Assembly (NCBI GenBank): GCA_943704425.1
Contig: CALSCP010001986.1
Span: 15,219-79,218 of the forward strand
DNA: 64,000 bases
Direction: 5' to 3'
From: Ministeria vibrans ATCC 50519
Taxonomy: Eukaryota > Opisthokonta > Filasterea
A model generated the notes under the pieces. That model saw only the letters and a program-made list of their open reading frames with translations. It made no database searches and was not told where the DNA came from. Of the stretch, positions 12,679-24,061 are shown piece after piece. Both the position numbers and the translations under genes were made by a program. Numbering within the stretch: the stretch's first letter is position 1; every line of letters begins with the position of its first letter.

Positions 12679-15600
12679 TTCTTCCGTGTGTTTCTTGTTT
12701 TTCCTTCTCGTTTGAAGAACTGGGCGTTTGTCATTGTTGTCGCTGTTGCGCTTGTATCGGTGCGCACCGATGCCGCAGGCAACGCGGTGGGCTACGTTGG
12801 GTGCTATAGGGACGGGTCGCCTCGCGACTTGGAGCACCGCATTCCGGGCGGAAACCAGACGCCCGACCGCTGCCAGGCGTCGTGTGTGTCTGCAGGCTTT
12901 CCCTTCTCGTCCGTCCAGTACGGCGGCGCGGACTGCTGGTGTAGCCACACCTTTGGACGCCACGGCAAGCTTGCCGACTCTGCCTGCGACATGGTGTGCT
13001 CGGCGCAGACCCAGTACTTCTGCGGCGGTCTCTGGAAAAACTCCGTGTACAAGACGTCGTGGAACCGCGTCGACCAAAAGGGCTGCTACGTTGACACGGC
13101 GGACCACGACCTTCCGCATCAGATACCGGGCACGACGCACGACGCATCTACGTGCAAGGCTGCGTGCCTCACGGCGAAGTATGCGTACGCCGGCCTGCAA
13201 AATGGCGGCGAGTGCTGGTGCGGAAGCACCTTTGGCAAGCACGGCGTCGCCCCCGTCGAAGAGTGTAACAAGCCGTGTCAGTCGATGAGAGAGATGTGCG
13301 GCGGACAGGCACGCAACAACATTCTCATTACTGGCGCCGCTCCCGTCGCCAGCAACTACATTGGCTGCTACATGGACGACCCCGTGCGCGACTTTGTCCA
13401 CCAGGTTGTCGGCCATGGCAAAACACCCGAAAACTGCAAGGCCGCGTGTGGCGCTCTAAACTACCTCTACTCGGCGGTACAGTACACGGGCAACGACTGC
13501 TGGTGCGGCAACTCGTATGGCCGACATGGCAAGGTGCCTGAGTCAGACTGCAACACAGCGTGTGCTACTGCAACGCAGTACGTGTGCGGCGGTCACTGGC
13601 GCAATTCGGTGTACCGCACGAGTGTGAGCCACAGCGCCGACTACGTGGGGTGCTACGTGGATACGTCGGTGCACGACTTAGCACACAGCGTCCCAGGCAC
13701 CTCGTTCACTTGGAGCACATGCAAGTCGGCGTGTGCAGCTGCCCAGTTCAAGTATGCGGCCCTCCAAAACTTTGGGTACTGCTATTGCGGTAACACATTT
13801 GGCAGCTATGGCGAAGCATCTGTTCCCCACGAGTGTAACGAGCCTTGTAAGCGTCCAGCCGACGAGATGTGTGGCGGTAGTCTCCGCAATTCCGTTTTGA
13901 AAAGTGGCTATGCGCCCCCAACCAACGCTGGGAACTACATTGGATGCTACAAAGATGAAAGCACACGCGACTTGAGCCACATGATACCAGGCGGCGGACA
14001 CACGCCCGACGGATGCAAGGCGTCGTGCGCCGCCAAAAACTACCTTTACTCGGCCGTGCAAGACGGCGGTTCCATCTGCTTTTGCGGCAACTCATACAAC
14101 CACTATGGCACGGCGCCCGAAACCGAATGCGGCTCCGCCTGCACCGCCTCACCGACGTACAACTGCGGCGGCGTCTGGCGCAACTCGGTGTATCGCACTA
14201 GCGTTGCGTTGCCGACGGGCATCAAGGGGTGCTACGTGGACGACGGTGCCAATCGTGATCTCCCCGTGACTGTACCTGGTAGCACCTTCAATTGGGAGAC
14301 CTGCAAGGAACAGTGTCGCGATCGCAAGCACAAGTACGCGGCGGTGCAGTTCGGCGGCGAGTGCTTCTGCGGCGATTCGTATGGAAAGCATGGAGCGACA
14401 ACGGCACTCAAGTCGTGCGGCATGCCCTGCAAGCGACCTGCCGAGGAGATGTGTGGTGCGAATCTTGAAAGCCTCGTGCTGGAGACCAACTATCGACCGG
14501 TTGCGCCCGGCTATGTGGGCTGCTTCAAGGACGCGCATACGCGCGACATGCCCCACCAGATTCATGGTATGGGCCATGCGTACACGATTGAGGCGTGTCG
14601 CAAGGGCTGCGGCGACCTCAACTACATGTTTGCGGGTCTACAGTATAAGGGCGATTGCTGGTGCAGCAATGCGTTTAATCACTACGGTCGGATGCCCGAG
14701 ACGGACTGCGGCACGGTATGCACGGCCGACCCGGGATTCTACTGTGGCGGCGGCTGGCGCAATTCGGTCTATCGCACGGCGCACTCGCCGCCCGACTACA
14801 TGGGCTGCTTTGACGACAACATGGTGGAGAAGGCGGTGATTGCGGTGAAGACGCGCAAGGCGTGTCAGGATGGGTGCGCCAAGGCGAAATTCATGTTTGC
14901 AGCCATGGTCAACGGCGGCGAGGCATGCTACTGCGGCAACGCGTATGGATCTGCTGGTGCAAAGAGCAGCGTGATGTCATGCGACGTACCCTGCGGCGAC
15001 GACACGACAATGATCTGTGGCGGTACGCAGTACAACAGTGTGACGCTCACGTCGCACAAGCCACCTGGTTTTCTGGGGTGCTTTCTCGACAAGGCGACGC
15101 ACGATTTGCCCACACGCATTTCGGGTGCGACTGGTACCATTGTGCAGTGCAAGACTGCGTGTATGGGCAGGGCCATGCAATATGCGGCGATGCAGAATGG
15201 CAACGAGTGCTACTGCGGCAACGCGTATGGAAAATATGGCGCGCTGTCCATGTCGCGTTGCAACAAGCGATGCGCCGGAGACAGCAGTGTTACATGTGGC
15301 GGAGAGAATGCCAACCAGGTGTTTGAAGTGTCGTCGCGCGACAAAGGTTAGTTTGAAAACAATGTTGTGAGCTTGTTGGTGAAAGGGAGAATGCGTAAGT
15401 AAGAGCTTACGTTTGGTGTTGTAGCGTACGTTGGGTGCTTTGTGGACGTTGGCGAGCGTCGGGACCTGTGGATCGAAAAGCATGGCAACAAGAAGCACAC
15501 GCCTGCAACGTGCATTGAGGCATGCAAGCAGGCAGGCCATCGTTTTGCGGCTGTGCAGAATGGCGGGGCGGACTGCTGGTGTGGCATGGAGTACGGTCTG

Positions 15601-16089
15601 TACGGCAGTGCGGGAGCCGTCTGCGACAAAGCGTGTACTGCCGACCCGACACAAATGTGTGGCGGTTACCTTGCCAACGATGTTTACATGACTGGCTTGA
15701 ACATGGCCACGCCCAAGGGTCGGGTGGGCTGCTACAAGTCGGGGACGAACCCTCTGACGGAGTTGAGTACGCAGCAGTCGTCTCAGGTGCTGTACACTCC
15801 TGTGACATGCTCCATTTCGTGTGGTCGCGCTGGTTTTAAGTATGCGGCTCTTCGCGAGAGCACCAAGTGCTTTTGTGGCAACACGTATGGCGCGGCGGGC
15901 ACTGCGGGTGCGCTGTGCAACTTGCCGTGCACGGCCGACCCCTCCTATGTGTGTGGTGGGGCCACAAGTTGGGACGTGTACCAGGCAACGAGTGACACGC
16001 CTTCTGTGCCTGTTGGTGCCCTTACCATGCCGATGCCGCTGGAGCACACCTGGCACGTGGACACGAATGGCGATTTCCATCTCGTTTGA
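12594..16089 (+). CDS. Secreted protein of eleven tandem WSC domains
   Basis: The body is two exons, 12718-15346 and 15425-16089, joined in phase (G|CG, Ala). WSC domains are cysteine-rich carbohydrate-binding modules known from fungal wall-stress sensors and other secreted proteins. I count eleven, nine before the intron and two after, each with the pattern GCYxD...C...C...YxxxQ...CxCGxxxGxxG...C...C...MCGG. The domain array follows a hydrophobic leader (FVIVVAVALVSV). The first exon is inferred: ATG at 12594, donor GTGTTT at 12618, then a T-rich intron to 12717, which gives an N-terminus MSMARSPL in phase before the leader. That donor is weak, so the start is uncertain. The C-terminus (GDFHLV) shows no membrane or GPI signal, so the product should be secreted. 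Glycan binding is inferred from the family. Confidence 0.85.
12648..12677. repeat. Poly(T) tract
   Basis: About 29 uninterrupted T residues lie just upstream of the acceptor of the second WSC-gene exon. They could serve as an extended polypyrimidine tract. Confidence 0.9.
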
Positions 16090-16200
16090 TCAGAGTGAAG
16101 GAATAAGGGAAGAAAATTATAATAATAATTCGAAGAATAAAAATTTTTCAGGTTTTTTCAAACTATTTTCAATTTTCATCAACCCCATTTGAGAAGCCAA

Positions 16201-17666
16201 ATGTCTGGATACGAAACTGTTGAGTCGGGCTCGCCCAACACCCTTGACTACAAGGTTTACTTCAGTACGAACGGCTTCATTTTGCTTCTCGTCTTGTTAT
16301 CTATTTGTGGGCTGAGTTACATGCGAATCACGTGCAGTGCCAAGCCGCTCGGCTCTCCGCTCTTCTCGTCTGCTTTTCATGTCTCCACAGCCAATGGCGT
16401 GTGCGCTGTTGAGCGATTTGGGCGTTGTGGGGATTAGGGATGTGTTTTCTGGGGAAATGGGATGAGGACTCATCGCCGCTTTGTTCGTTGAATAGAGGAC
16501 GCGTCTGGCGCTCTTGTGAGTCCTTTTCATGATATTCCCCTCTTCGCCGACGAGGCAAACGGTATTGTCAACATGATTGTTGAGGTGCCGCGCTGGACCA
16601 ATGCCAAAATGGAGGTAGAGAAGCACAAGAAAAGTGCACCTTTTTTTTCTTCTTTTTTTTTTTTTTTTCTTACTCTCTCTCTCTCCACTTTTTTCTCGCA
16701 AGATCGATGTCAAGGCTGTGGCGAACCCTATTGTGCAGGACACGAAGAAGGGCAAGCTTCGATTCGTGAAGAACTGCTTCCCGCACCACGGCTACATCTG
16801 GAACTACGGCGCACTCCCGCAGGTAGGAAGGAGCAGGTCACACACACACACGCGCGCACACGACGGACCAACGCGTGGTTTTTGTAGACGTGGGAGGATC
16901 CATCACACACGGACGAGCACACACAGGCGAAGGGCGACAACGATCCTCTTGACGTGTGCGAGATTGGATCGGTGGTGTGCAAGTCGGGCGATGTCAAGCA
17001 GGTCAAGCTGCTGGGCGTCTTTGCGATGCTTGACGAGGGCGAGACGGACTGGAAGCTGATTGCGATTGATGTCAACGACCCGCTTGCGTCGTCGCTTAAC
17101 GACATTGACGACGTAGAGAAGCACATGCCGGGCTTCCTGGCTGCGACCAACGAGTGGTTCCGCATCTATAAGATTCCCGACGGAAAGCCTGAGAACCAGT
17201 TTGCCTTTAACGGGGAACCCAAGAGCAAAGTAAGTTGTGTGTTTCTTTGTTTGTTAGTCTTATTTTTTTTGTAGGACTTTGCACTTGCCGTGGTTCGACA
17301 GACGCACGAGTTCTGGAAGAATTTGATGCAGTGCAAGGACACCAATGGAATGGCCACGTACGAACAAGAGAGTTCAAGAGAGAGAGAGAGAGAGGAGAGA
17401 GATGTGTGTGTGTGTCGTAACACTGTGTTTGTGCAGCGCCAACACGACAGTTGCATCCAGCGCACACCACATGAGTGCAGCCGACGCCACCAAATTTGTC
17501 TCGGAGGTAAACAAATCATACATGCGTATGCTTCTCTGTCTTGTGTGTGTGTGTCCTTTTTTTTTTGTTCTGACTCGCTCTTGGTTTGCGTGTGCAGATT
17601 CCCCCTGTGGGTCCCGCAGTTCCCCTGGACGCGTCTGTGGACAAGTGGCACTATGTGCGTCTGTGA
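16201..17666 (+). CDS. PPA: Soluble inorganic pyrophosphatase (family I)
   Basis: Hydrolyses pyrophosphate to two phosphates and so pulls biosynthetic reactions forward; expected cytosolic. Seven exons join in frame to 288 codons: 16201-16264, 16496-16614, 16703-16822, 16888-17229, 17275-17357, 17437-17506, 17598-17666. The length matches the roughly 287-residue eukaryotic family. Diagnostic blocks are [40 protein letters not shown], the metal-binding [29 protein letters not shown] and [15 protein letters not shown]. The acidic metal ligands expected in these blocks are present. There is no targeting peptide. The gene runs tail-to-tail with the ribosomal L1 gene, 124 bp apart. The identification is very secure. 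Confidence 0.97.
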
Positions 17667-17753
17667 CTTTCATCCTGTCAATACAGTACTAGTATCCGTT
17701 CGTCTCTCTACGTTGCACAGTTGTACTGTCTCTCTCACTTCACTCTCTTCCTC

Positions 17754-17756
<3 letters not shown>

Positions 17757-17790
<34 letters not shown>
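17757..17790. repeat. (TG)n microsatellite between convergent genes
   Basis: About 17 TG units separate the pyrophosphatase stop (17666) from the L1 stop (17791). Confidence 0.9.
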
Positions 17791-17791
<1 letters not shown>

Positions 17792-19415
17792 TACTGCGGC
17801 GCCTTCCACTCTCCCTGTGCGTCGCGTGCGGCATTGTCTGCTGCCTCGCGCATCTTCTTGAGGTACGCAATGGGTCGGGCTCTGCGTGGGTCTCTGTCGC
17901 GGTTGACGAGAGCTTTGCGGCCCACCAGCTCTGAGTCCGTCACAAACACACCTGGGCCATGCGATGACGTCAGGCACACCGACTTGATGACGGTCGATGC
18001 GCTATTTGCTGTTTTAAAAAAGGAAGCATTAGTTTTGTGTGTGTGACTGACAGTGCCTCTGTATGTCCTGTCCTTACTTTGCTTTTTCTTTCCCGAGTCC
18101 TTTTCCTTCATTGCTTCGCGAATGGTTGTTATGGTTTTCTCCAGATTCTCTCGAATCAGCTCATCACTGCACGTCAACTAAAAAAGAAAATCCCGTCACA
18201 ATCACGTTGTAGCCTCTATTGTTTCTCTCTCTCTCTATTCCTTTGTTTCTTTTCTCCTCTCTCTATCGCATTGTTTCTTCCTGCCTCCATTCTCTCTCTA
18301 TCACCATCTCTCTGTGTTCTTCGTACATCTCCCAGTTTGACTCCAACCATTCCGGCCGCATCAACCGACCATTGTTTTCCCTGTTTGAATTTTTGAATGG
18401 CCGTTGGCAGATCGTCCGTGACTGTTCCTCGTCGTGCAGTCGGTGTCTTTTGTCGCAAATGTTGAGCAAGGCGCTTAAACAGAGGAAAGTATCTGAGAGA
18501 GAGAGAGAGAAGCAAAGGGAGTGAGAGACAGAAACAAAGTGATAAAGAGAGAGAGAGAGAGAGAGAGAACCAAAGTGATAACGAGAAAGAGAAAGTGACG
18601 GAGGGAGAATGAAGAAACAAAGTGACAGAGAGAGGAAAAAAGAAACAAATTGATAAAGGGAAAGGAGGCAGAATAAAGCAACGTGAGAGAGAGAGGACAA
18701 AATGATACTCCATCTGATACTTACTCGGGTGTTGTGATGATCACGTCAAACAATCGAGCACGTGACTCAAAAGTATCGTCAAGAGTGTCACGATCAGCGA
18801 CAAAGTCTGCACCTGCCTCGAGTGCTGCAGCGTGTCGTTCCGGCTACAAATCCAACATTGACATTGTTAGCATTTGCATACGTACACACACACACGCTCT
18901 TTCTCTCTCTCTCCTCTACTCAATCTTCACTTACGCTTGCAATCACAGCCACCTTCTTGTCAATCTCCCCGGCGTTGTTAAGGGCCAGCGTGCCGCGTAA
19001 GGTGTCCTTGAGCCGTCCGAGTTTCTTGTCGAACAGGTCTGTCTTGATGGAGGCGGTGACCGACTGTGTAGGCGTGATGCAGCCGAACGCGCGCAGAATC
19101 TGCATCGCTACTTTGAAAGGAACGCGATCTTTGGGAGGCTACAGGCAAACACGGCAGCGCAGAGGAAGGAGAGAGAGAGTGAGAGAGTTAGACAAAAAAA
19201 AAAGGGTCAGCTCAAAAGAGCGATTTTTCTGGTTGTCTCGTTCAAACCTTCTCGATGGGCTTGACGAGCACGCGCACGTGAGCTTTCTTGACAGCGGCAT
19301 CGATGGCATCCTGCTGGGCGGCCGTCGTTGAGTTTCGAGTGCGTGCTTGCACAGCCAGACGAGGCACGCTCGCCCGTCCGCCTGCGAGTCTTCTTAACGC
19401 ACCCCACGACCACAT
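17791..19415 (-). CDS. MRPL1: Mitochondrial large-subunit ribosomal protein L1
   Basis: Component of the L1 stalk of the mitochondrial ribosome, involved in release of deacylated tRNA. Six exons join in phase to about 324 residues: 19415-19248, 19138-18935, 18843-18725, 18492-18327, 18177-18078, 18008-17791. The N-terminus (MWSWGALRRLAGGRASVPRL) is basic and lacks acidic residues, as expected of a mitochondrial presequence. L1 family signatures follow: LKDTLRGTLALNNAG (N-terminal lobe), ALEAGADFVADRD, RRGTVTDDLPTAIQKFKQG (the conserved GTVT block) and a C-terminal SVCLTSSHGPGVFV. The introns hold CT/GA-rich low-complexity sequence. An organellar rather than cytosolic (uL1/RPL10A) form is inferred from the bacterial-type blocks and the presequence. 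Confidence 0.85.
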
Positions 19416-19774
19416 GGTGCTATACAGTCCCAGCAGCGATAATTCCGATGGATTATTCAATAAAGCTGTCTGCTACTTTCGTCTTTCGATTTGTCGATTT
19501 TCGAAAGGGTGATCAGTCTTGAGAAATATCACAGAAATATCAAGAACGTAAGATAAGCAGCTCACTTTCAGTCTTTAGAGTATGTCACTAATGTCAATTG
19601 TCAGATGTTAGAGATGTAGCGGTCACGTAACTAACGTTGCGACAGAGTGTGTTGGGCCACTCTATCCGAATTGGCCCAAATCGATTTTTCATTGATTATC
19701 ATTCATTGCGCACAAAAAGATCACTTAAATTGTATCTCTCTACCAGAATCTAGAAGGCGCATCGAAAGGTGCCA
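19416..19774. promoter_or_regulatory. Divergent intergenic region (L1 / pantothenate synthetase)
   Basis: About 360 bp separate the two head-to-head starts. Both products probably act in mitochondria. It should hold both promoters. I see no recognisable box and no further gene. Confidence 0.4.
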
Positions 19775-20695
19775 ATGCTGCACTTGAGAAGAACGGCTCA
19801 CATGGCACGCACAGCGCGTGCGGCGCTGTTGATACGCCGCCAGTTGACAGTGTGTTCGACAGTCTCTGAACTTCGTCAGTGGCGCCAACAGCAGCAGCCC
19901 CACTCGGTCGGATTTGTGCCTACCATGGGCGCACTGCACCAAGGACACGTGGCGTTGGCCAAAGCGAGCCGGGCACAGTGCGATCGAACCATTGCGAGCA
20001 TCTTTGTGAATCCCGCCCAGTTTGCGGCTCACGAAGACCTAGAGCACTACCCGCGCACACTCGAGTCTGACTTGGACATGCTGCGCGACCACCAGGTGGA
20101 CTGTGTGTTTTTGCCAACGCGGGAGATGATGTACGGCGATGGATCGACGGATCCCCTGGCAGCGGGCGAGGTTGGCACGTTTGTGCAGGTGCGTGGAATG
20201 GACCGGGCCATGGAGGGTGCGGTGCGGCCCCACTTCTTTACGGGCGTCGCTACGGTTGTGTGCAAGCTATTCAACATGGTTCAGCCCACCGATGCGTTTT
20301 TTGGACAAAAGGATGGCCAACAGTGTGCAATTGTGACTCGTATGGTACATGATTTGCACTTGCCCCTGCGCATCCATCGCGTGCCAACTGTGCGTGACAC
20401 TGACGGTCTTGCACTCAGCAGTCGCAATCGTTACTTGACACCAGCGGAACGCACACAAGCACCGCGTCTCTACCGTGCACTTCTCACAGGCGCAAGCGTA
20501 GCACGTGTGGGCACTGCCGCTGAAGTGTGTACCGCTGTGCGCAACGCTCTCACCGACAAGCCGGCACTCGCCATTGATTATATATCTCTTGCGGACTTTA
20601 GTTCTCTACGGCCCGTCGAGGGTGCACTGGAGCTCGAGCGACGCCAAGTTATACTTTTAGCAGCGAGTAAACACTCCATCACTATGTACTCCTGA
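19775..20695 (+). CDS. panC: Pantothenate synthetase (pantoate-beta-alanine ligase)
   Basis: Joins pantoate and beta-alanine with ATP to give pantothenate, the precursor of coenzyme A. This is a single uninterrupted exon of 306 codons. Family motifs are all present: VGFVPTMGALHQGH (the nucleotide-binding HxGH motif), SIFVNPAQFAAHEDLEHYPR, EGAVRPHFFTGVATVVCKLFN, FGQKDGQQ and RDTDGLALSSRNRYL (the KMSKS-like region). About 35 residues rich in Arg and Ala precede the core and could be a mitochondrial presequence. The absence of introns is unusual among its neighbours. It could reflect a bacterial origin or simply the gene's small size; the sequence does not decide. Having this enzyme implies that the organism can make its own vitamin B5. 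Confidence 0.95.
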   Translation: MLHLRRTAHMARTARAALLIRRQLTVCSTVSELRQWRQQQQPHSVGFVPTMGALHQGHVALAKASRAQCDRTIASIFVNPAQFAAHEDLEHYPRTLESDLDMLRDHQVDCVFLPTREMMYGDGSTDPLAAGEVGTFVQVRGMDRAMEGAVRPHFFTGVATVVCKLFNMVQPTDAFFGQKDGQQCAIVTRMVHDLHLPLRIHRVPTVRDTDGLALSSRNRYLTPAERTQAPRLYRALLTGASVARVGTAAEVCTAVRNALTDKPALAIDYISLADFSSLRPVEGALELERRQVILLAASKHSITMYS

Positions 20696-20883
20696 CTCAC
20701 ATTTTGTTTGTGTGTTTTGGTTTTAGTCACCACTCCCGAAACCGGCACACGACTCCTGGACAATGTGTTGATCAATGATACTTTACTTGTGTAACAAATA
20801 GTATAAAATAAATATATATATAAAAATAATCAATAGAGAATCAATTGACAATTATTTTTATTATTATTATTATTATTGTTATT

Positions 20884-20914
<31 letters not shown>

Positions 20915-20924
20915 ATTTATTGCC

Positions 20925-21966
20925 ATGTCGAAAATATTTGTAACGCGCAGTGGCGTGCGCATAGCGTACGAAGTGCTGAATGGACGGTCGGCAGCACTAC
21001 CACTTGTGGCTATCCACGGTCTGTCAAGTGTGCGTCAGGATTGGGGCGTGTTTTGCACAGAGCTGGCGAAAGAGCGTCCTGTGGTTGTGTTTGACAATCG
21101 GGGAATGGGCGAATCGAGTGTGAGCGAACCCGGAACCTTTTCGCTCTCGGACATGGCGCAGGACACGACGGAGTTGGTGTCGTCGTTGGGGTGGACGCGC
21201 ATTGCACTGCTGGGGCTGTCAATGGGCGGGATGATCGCGCAACAGCTGTTAGTCGACGACCGCCATCCGTCCTTCCTCGTCGACCGTCTGGTGCTGATGG
21301 GCACGCACAGCGGAGGGCCCACCGCCGTCCTGGGCAGTGCATTCCGCCAAGCGATGCTTGATCAGTTTTCCATGGCGCCTCCGCCCAGCACTCCGGAGAC
21401 AGCGGCGCAGCGAGCACAGCGGCACAAGTCACTGGTACATCATATTGACTTGACTGTGTTCTTTCTTCACATTTCACAATTTTCTGTTGTGTTATTTTCT
21501 TCCACTTCTCTCTAGATGCGACCTATTGTGGCACTCAACTACACACCTGCGTTTGTGCGTGATCACCCCAGCAAATTTGAGTCGCTTCTCAGCGAAATGA
21601 TCCTCCACCGTCGGTCCGTCAGAGGAATCCGTACAGCAACAACAACACATACCAACAACAACAACACATGTATATCTAACAACTCTGTGTGTACATGCGT
21701 GCGTAGTGGGCCAAGTGCAGGCAATTGCTCAATATGATGTGAGCAAGCAGATCGCGACGGGGATCCGACAGACAACGCTGATCGTGCACGGCGACGCAGA
21801 CGAAGTTGTCGACCATGCGAACGCAGTGGCGCTGCAGCGGACTCTGGGGGCGCGCGCACAGCTGCTAACGGTCCCGCGTGGGGGTCATTTAGTGTACAAT
21901 ATGGATGGTGGGGTGAGCGCGAGGGTGGTGGGTGACTTTTTGAGGAGAGGAGAATCCAAATTGTGA
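20925..21966 (+). CDS. Alpha/beta-hydrolase fold protein
   Basis: Three exons (20925-21434, 21516-21609, 21707-21966) give 287 residues. The fold is clear: an oxyanion-hole HGLSSVRQDW, VVVFDNRGMGES, the nucleophile elbow GLSMGG (Ser), a late acid strand HGDADEVVDHANA (Asp) and the catalytic His in PRGGHLVYNM. The set resembles bacterial 3-oxoadipate enol-lactonase or aminoacrylate-hydrolase relatives and small metazoan ABHD proteins, but the substrate cannot be assigned. The second donor (GTCGGT at 21610) is weak; it was chosen because it alone restores the expected LGQVQAIAQYD frame. The start follows a TTC repeat. The gene ends 46 bp from the convergent Pro/Tyr-rich gene. Confidence 0.88.
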
Positions 21967-22012
21967 GGGTGTATTATTTTTTTTACAGTGAGTGATCGAT
22001 CCCTTTTTTTGT

Positions 22013-23746
22013 TCAGTAGGGGTAGTCTGTTGGAGGAGGGACATCGGGCATGAGATGGTGCGGGCTATCGTAAGGGGGTGGGGGCGGGTAGGGGTACGAG
22101 TTGGGTACATGGGGGGAGTAGGAGGAGTAAGAGTAAGGGTGGTGGGGATGGGGTGGTGGAGGCGGGCGGGAGGGCGACGGTGGGTAGTGGTAGTCGATGG
22201 GAGGAGAAGATGCCTGGTGCGGCGGGTAGGCTGAGTAGTAATAACCGCCGTGAGTGGGAGCGGCATCGTGGGGCGCGTGGAGGGGACGGTGTTGCTGGTG
22301 GTAGGGGGGAGGGGAGTGCGGAGGGGGTGGGTACTCGCCGGTGTAATATGCGGACTGTGGGGGTGGTGCCTCCGGGTAGTACTCATGTGGTTGCTGATAG
22401 ACTTCGTAGCCAGGTGGCACCCTTTGTGGTGGTGGTGGTGGTGGTGGTAGACCTTGGCTGATGGGTTCGGAGTACTTGTTGCCACGACGACCGTGCTCCT
22501 CTTCATCTTGCACTGCCCTGTCGAGGCTGTGAAAACCATCGTTCCAGACGGTGCCTGCGGCATGCGCAGCCGCCCGCTTCGAACGAGGACGTTTTTTGGG
22601 ACGGTGCCGATAGGCCGAGTCAGCCGGCGTCTCGTCGTCGGTGCCGTCATTTGCATCGTCGGGGTCGCTGGTGTGACGTGATGACCTGTCAAGCGCGTGT
22701 TTGGCGGGTCGTGTGATCGCTTCGAAGGGCACTTCGGCAGTGCCACGGCCCTCGACAATGCCTTCGCCTTCGTAGTAGCACACGAGTCTCAGGTTGCTGT
22801 CGGCGCCCGTGTCGGAAATGATCTTCTTGTTGAGACCATTGGCCTTGCGAACGCGCTGCTTCGAAGGTGTCACCTCCATCTCCTTGTAGATGAGCCAGCC
22901 GGCTTTGGTCGAATACGATTTGCTCCACGATCGGTTGTCTGTCCATCGCGCCACAAGGGTCGCATCAAAGATAAAACACTGCAGAAAAAAGAAGCGCATG
23001 AATTTTAGGCGGTTTTGTTTTGCCACAACGAATTGGAATTTTTAAAACGAGAAAAGAACCATTGTCGAGCAGAAAGCAGCGGAGCGACGAAGCGACAGGC
23101 GGGTGCACGGAACCAGGCAACATATTTGACAGGCGACGCAGACGGCAGAGACGCGGAAGAGCAAACAAAAAGGCATTTTTGCTCCAAGTTGTTCACACTT
23201 GTCAAAAATTGTCAAGACGAACGTTTGTTTAGGGACACAAAGAACAAAGCGCACAGCGGAATTGAAGCGTGGAATCACGAAAAAAACAAAAGGGGCGACA
23301 GCTACGAAGAGGTGGTGGCGAAGCAGCGGCGGCGAGAAGAGGCTTGCGCTACAGCGAAGGGAGACCAAAAACGACACTGAGAAAAAAAAAACGAAAGAAA
23401 AGAAAGAAGAAAGGAAAAAGAGAGAAAGAGGAGAGGGGAGAGGGGAGCAAGAGAGTGTGGAAGGAGAGGATGGGAGAAGTTGGAGATGGCGTACGTCACC
23501 CGGACGGATTTGCGACTTCTCCTCTGTCGTCAGATGATGCCCCAAGATACTCCATTCGCCCAGACGCGCCTTGTGGAAGAGCTGCTGCGCGCCTGGGGCG
23601 GTGAGGGTGCCGTCGGGCGACGTGGGAATCCGGAAGTTGTCCATGGCTGTGCCGCCTGACGAGTGGCTGCGCTTGGCACGGGCCGTCGTGTCCGCGCTCC
23701 GTCCGTCCACACCCACTACGATTTCGTCGCTTTCCGACGACGACAT
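22013..23746 (-). CDS. Uncharacterised protein with Pro/Tyr/His-rich C-terminal tail
   Basis: Two exons (23746-23495 and 22978-22013) join in phase to 405 residues across a 516 bp intron, long for this window. The N-terminus is acidic and Ser-rich (SSSESDE) and is followed by PGAQQLFHKARLGEWSILG. A compact middle domain (CFIFDATLVARWTDNRSW... GWLIYKEMEVTPSKQRVRK) precedes a basic stretch (RHRPKKRPRSKRAAAHAAG) that looks like a nuclear localisation signal. The last 150 residues are almost all Pro, Tyr, His and Ser with PPPPP runs, and are probably disordered. I do not recognise the family. A nuclear, condensate-forming or RNA-associated role would be a guess. Confidence 0.65.
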
Positions 23747-24061
23747 CGTCAAACGTGACTCAAATGTCAAAGATGAAAGTAGTGAAACGAAACGTATTTA
23801 ACGTGAATAACGTCGGAAGGAATGAGTATTTATGATTGAATATGGAAAAAGACATAGTACACACACACAGACACACACCCACCCACCACATACACTTAAA
23901 ACTTAAAAGTTTCACATGTACGTACACACATACACTTATATATGCCTCAAGGCATTTTTGAAAGTCGAAAGCCGTCATCCAATAAAGATCAAAATTTTAA
24001 TATCTTATTATTCACTTTCTTTTTCTACCTCCCGCCCATATACAATTAACCTTTTGTCAGT
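23747..24061. other. Intergenic, AT-rich with CA tracts
   Basis: Divergent interval between the Pro/Tyr-rich gene and the ferredoxin gene. It holds CA-rich simple sequence (about 23860-23935). I see no gene in it. Confidence 0.5.

Noticed and set aside
12731-13416. Minus-strand open frames antisense to the WSC gene
   Set aside because: They are shadows of a GC-rich coding strand; the plus strand carries eleven conserved WSC motifs.
18480-18700. GA-rich block as a separate repeat element or mobile element
   Set aside because: It is degenerate simple sequence inside an L1 intron, with no terminal repeats, target duplication or coding capacity.
19775-20695. Recent bacterial transfer of pantothenate synthetase
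   Set aside because: It is intronless, but base use looks like its neighbours and a presequence-like extension is present. Nothing in the sequence dates a transfer.
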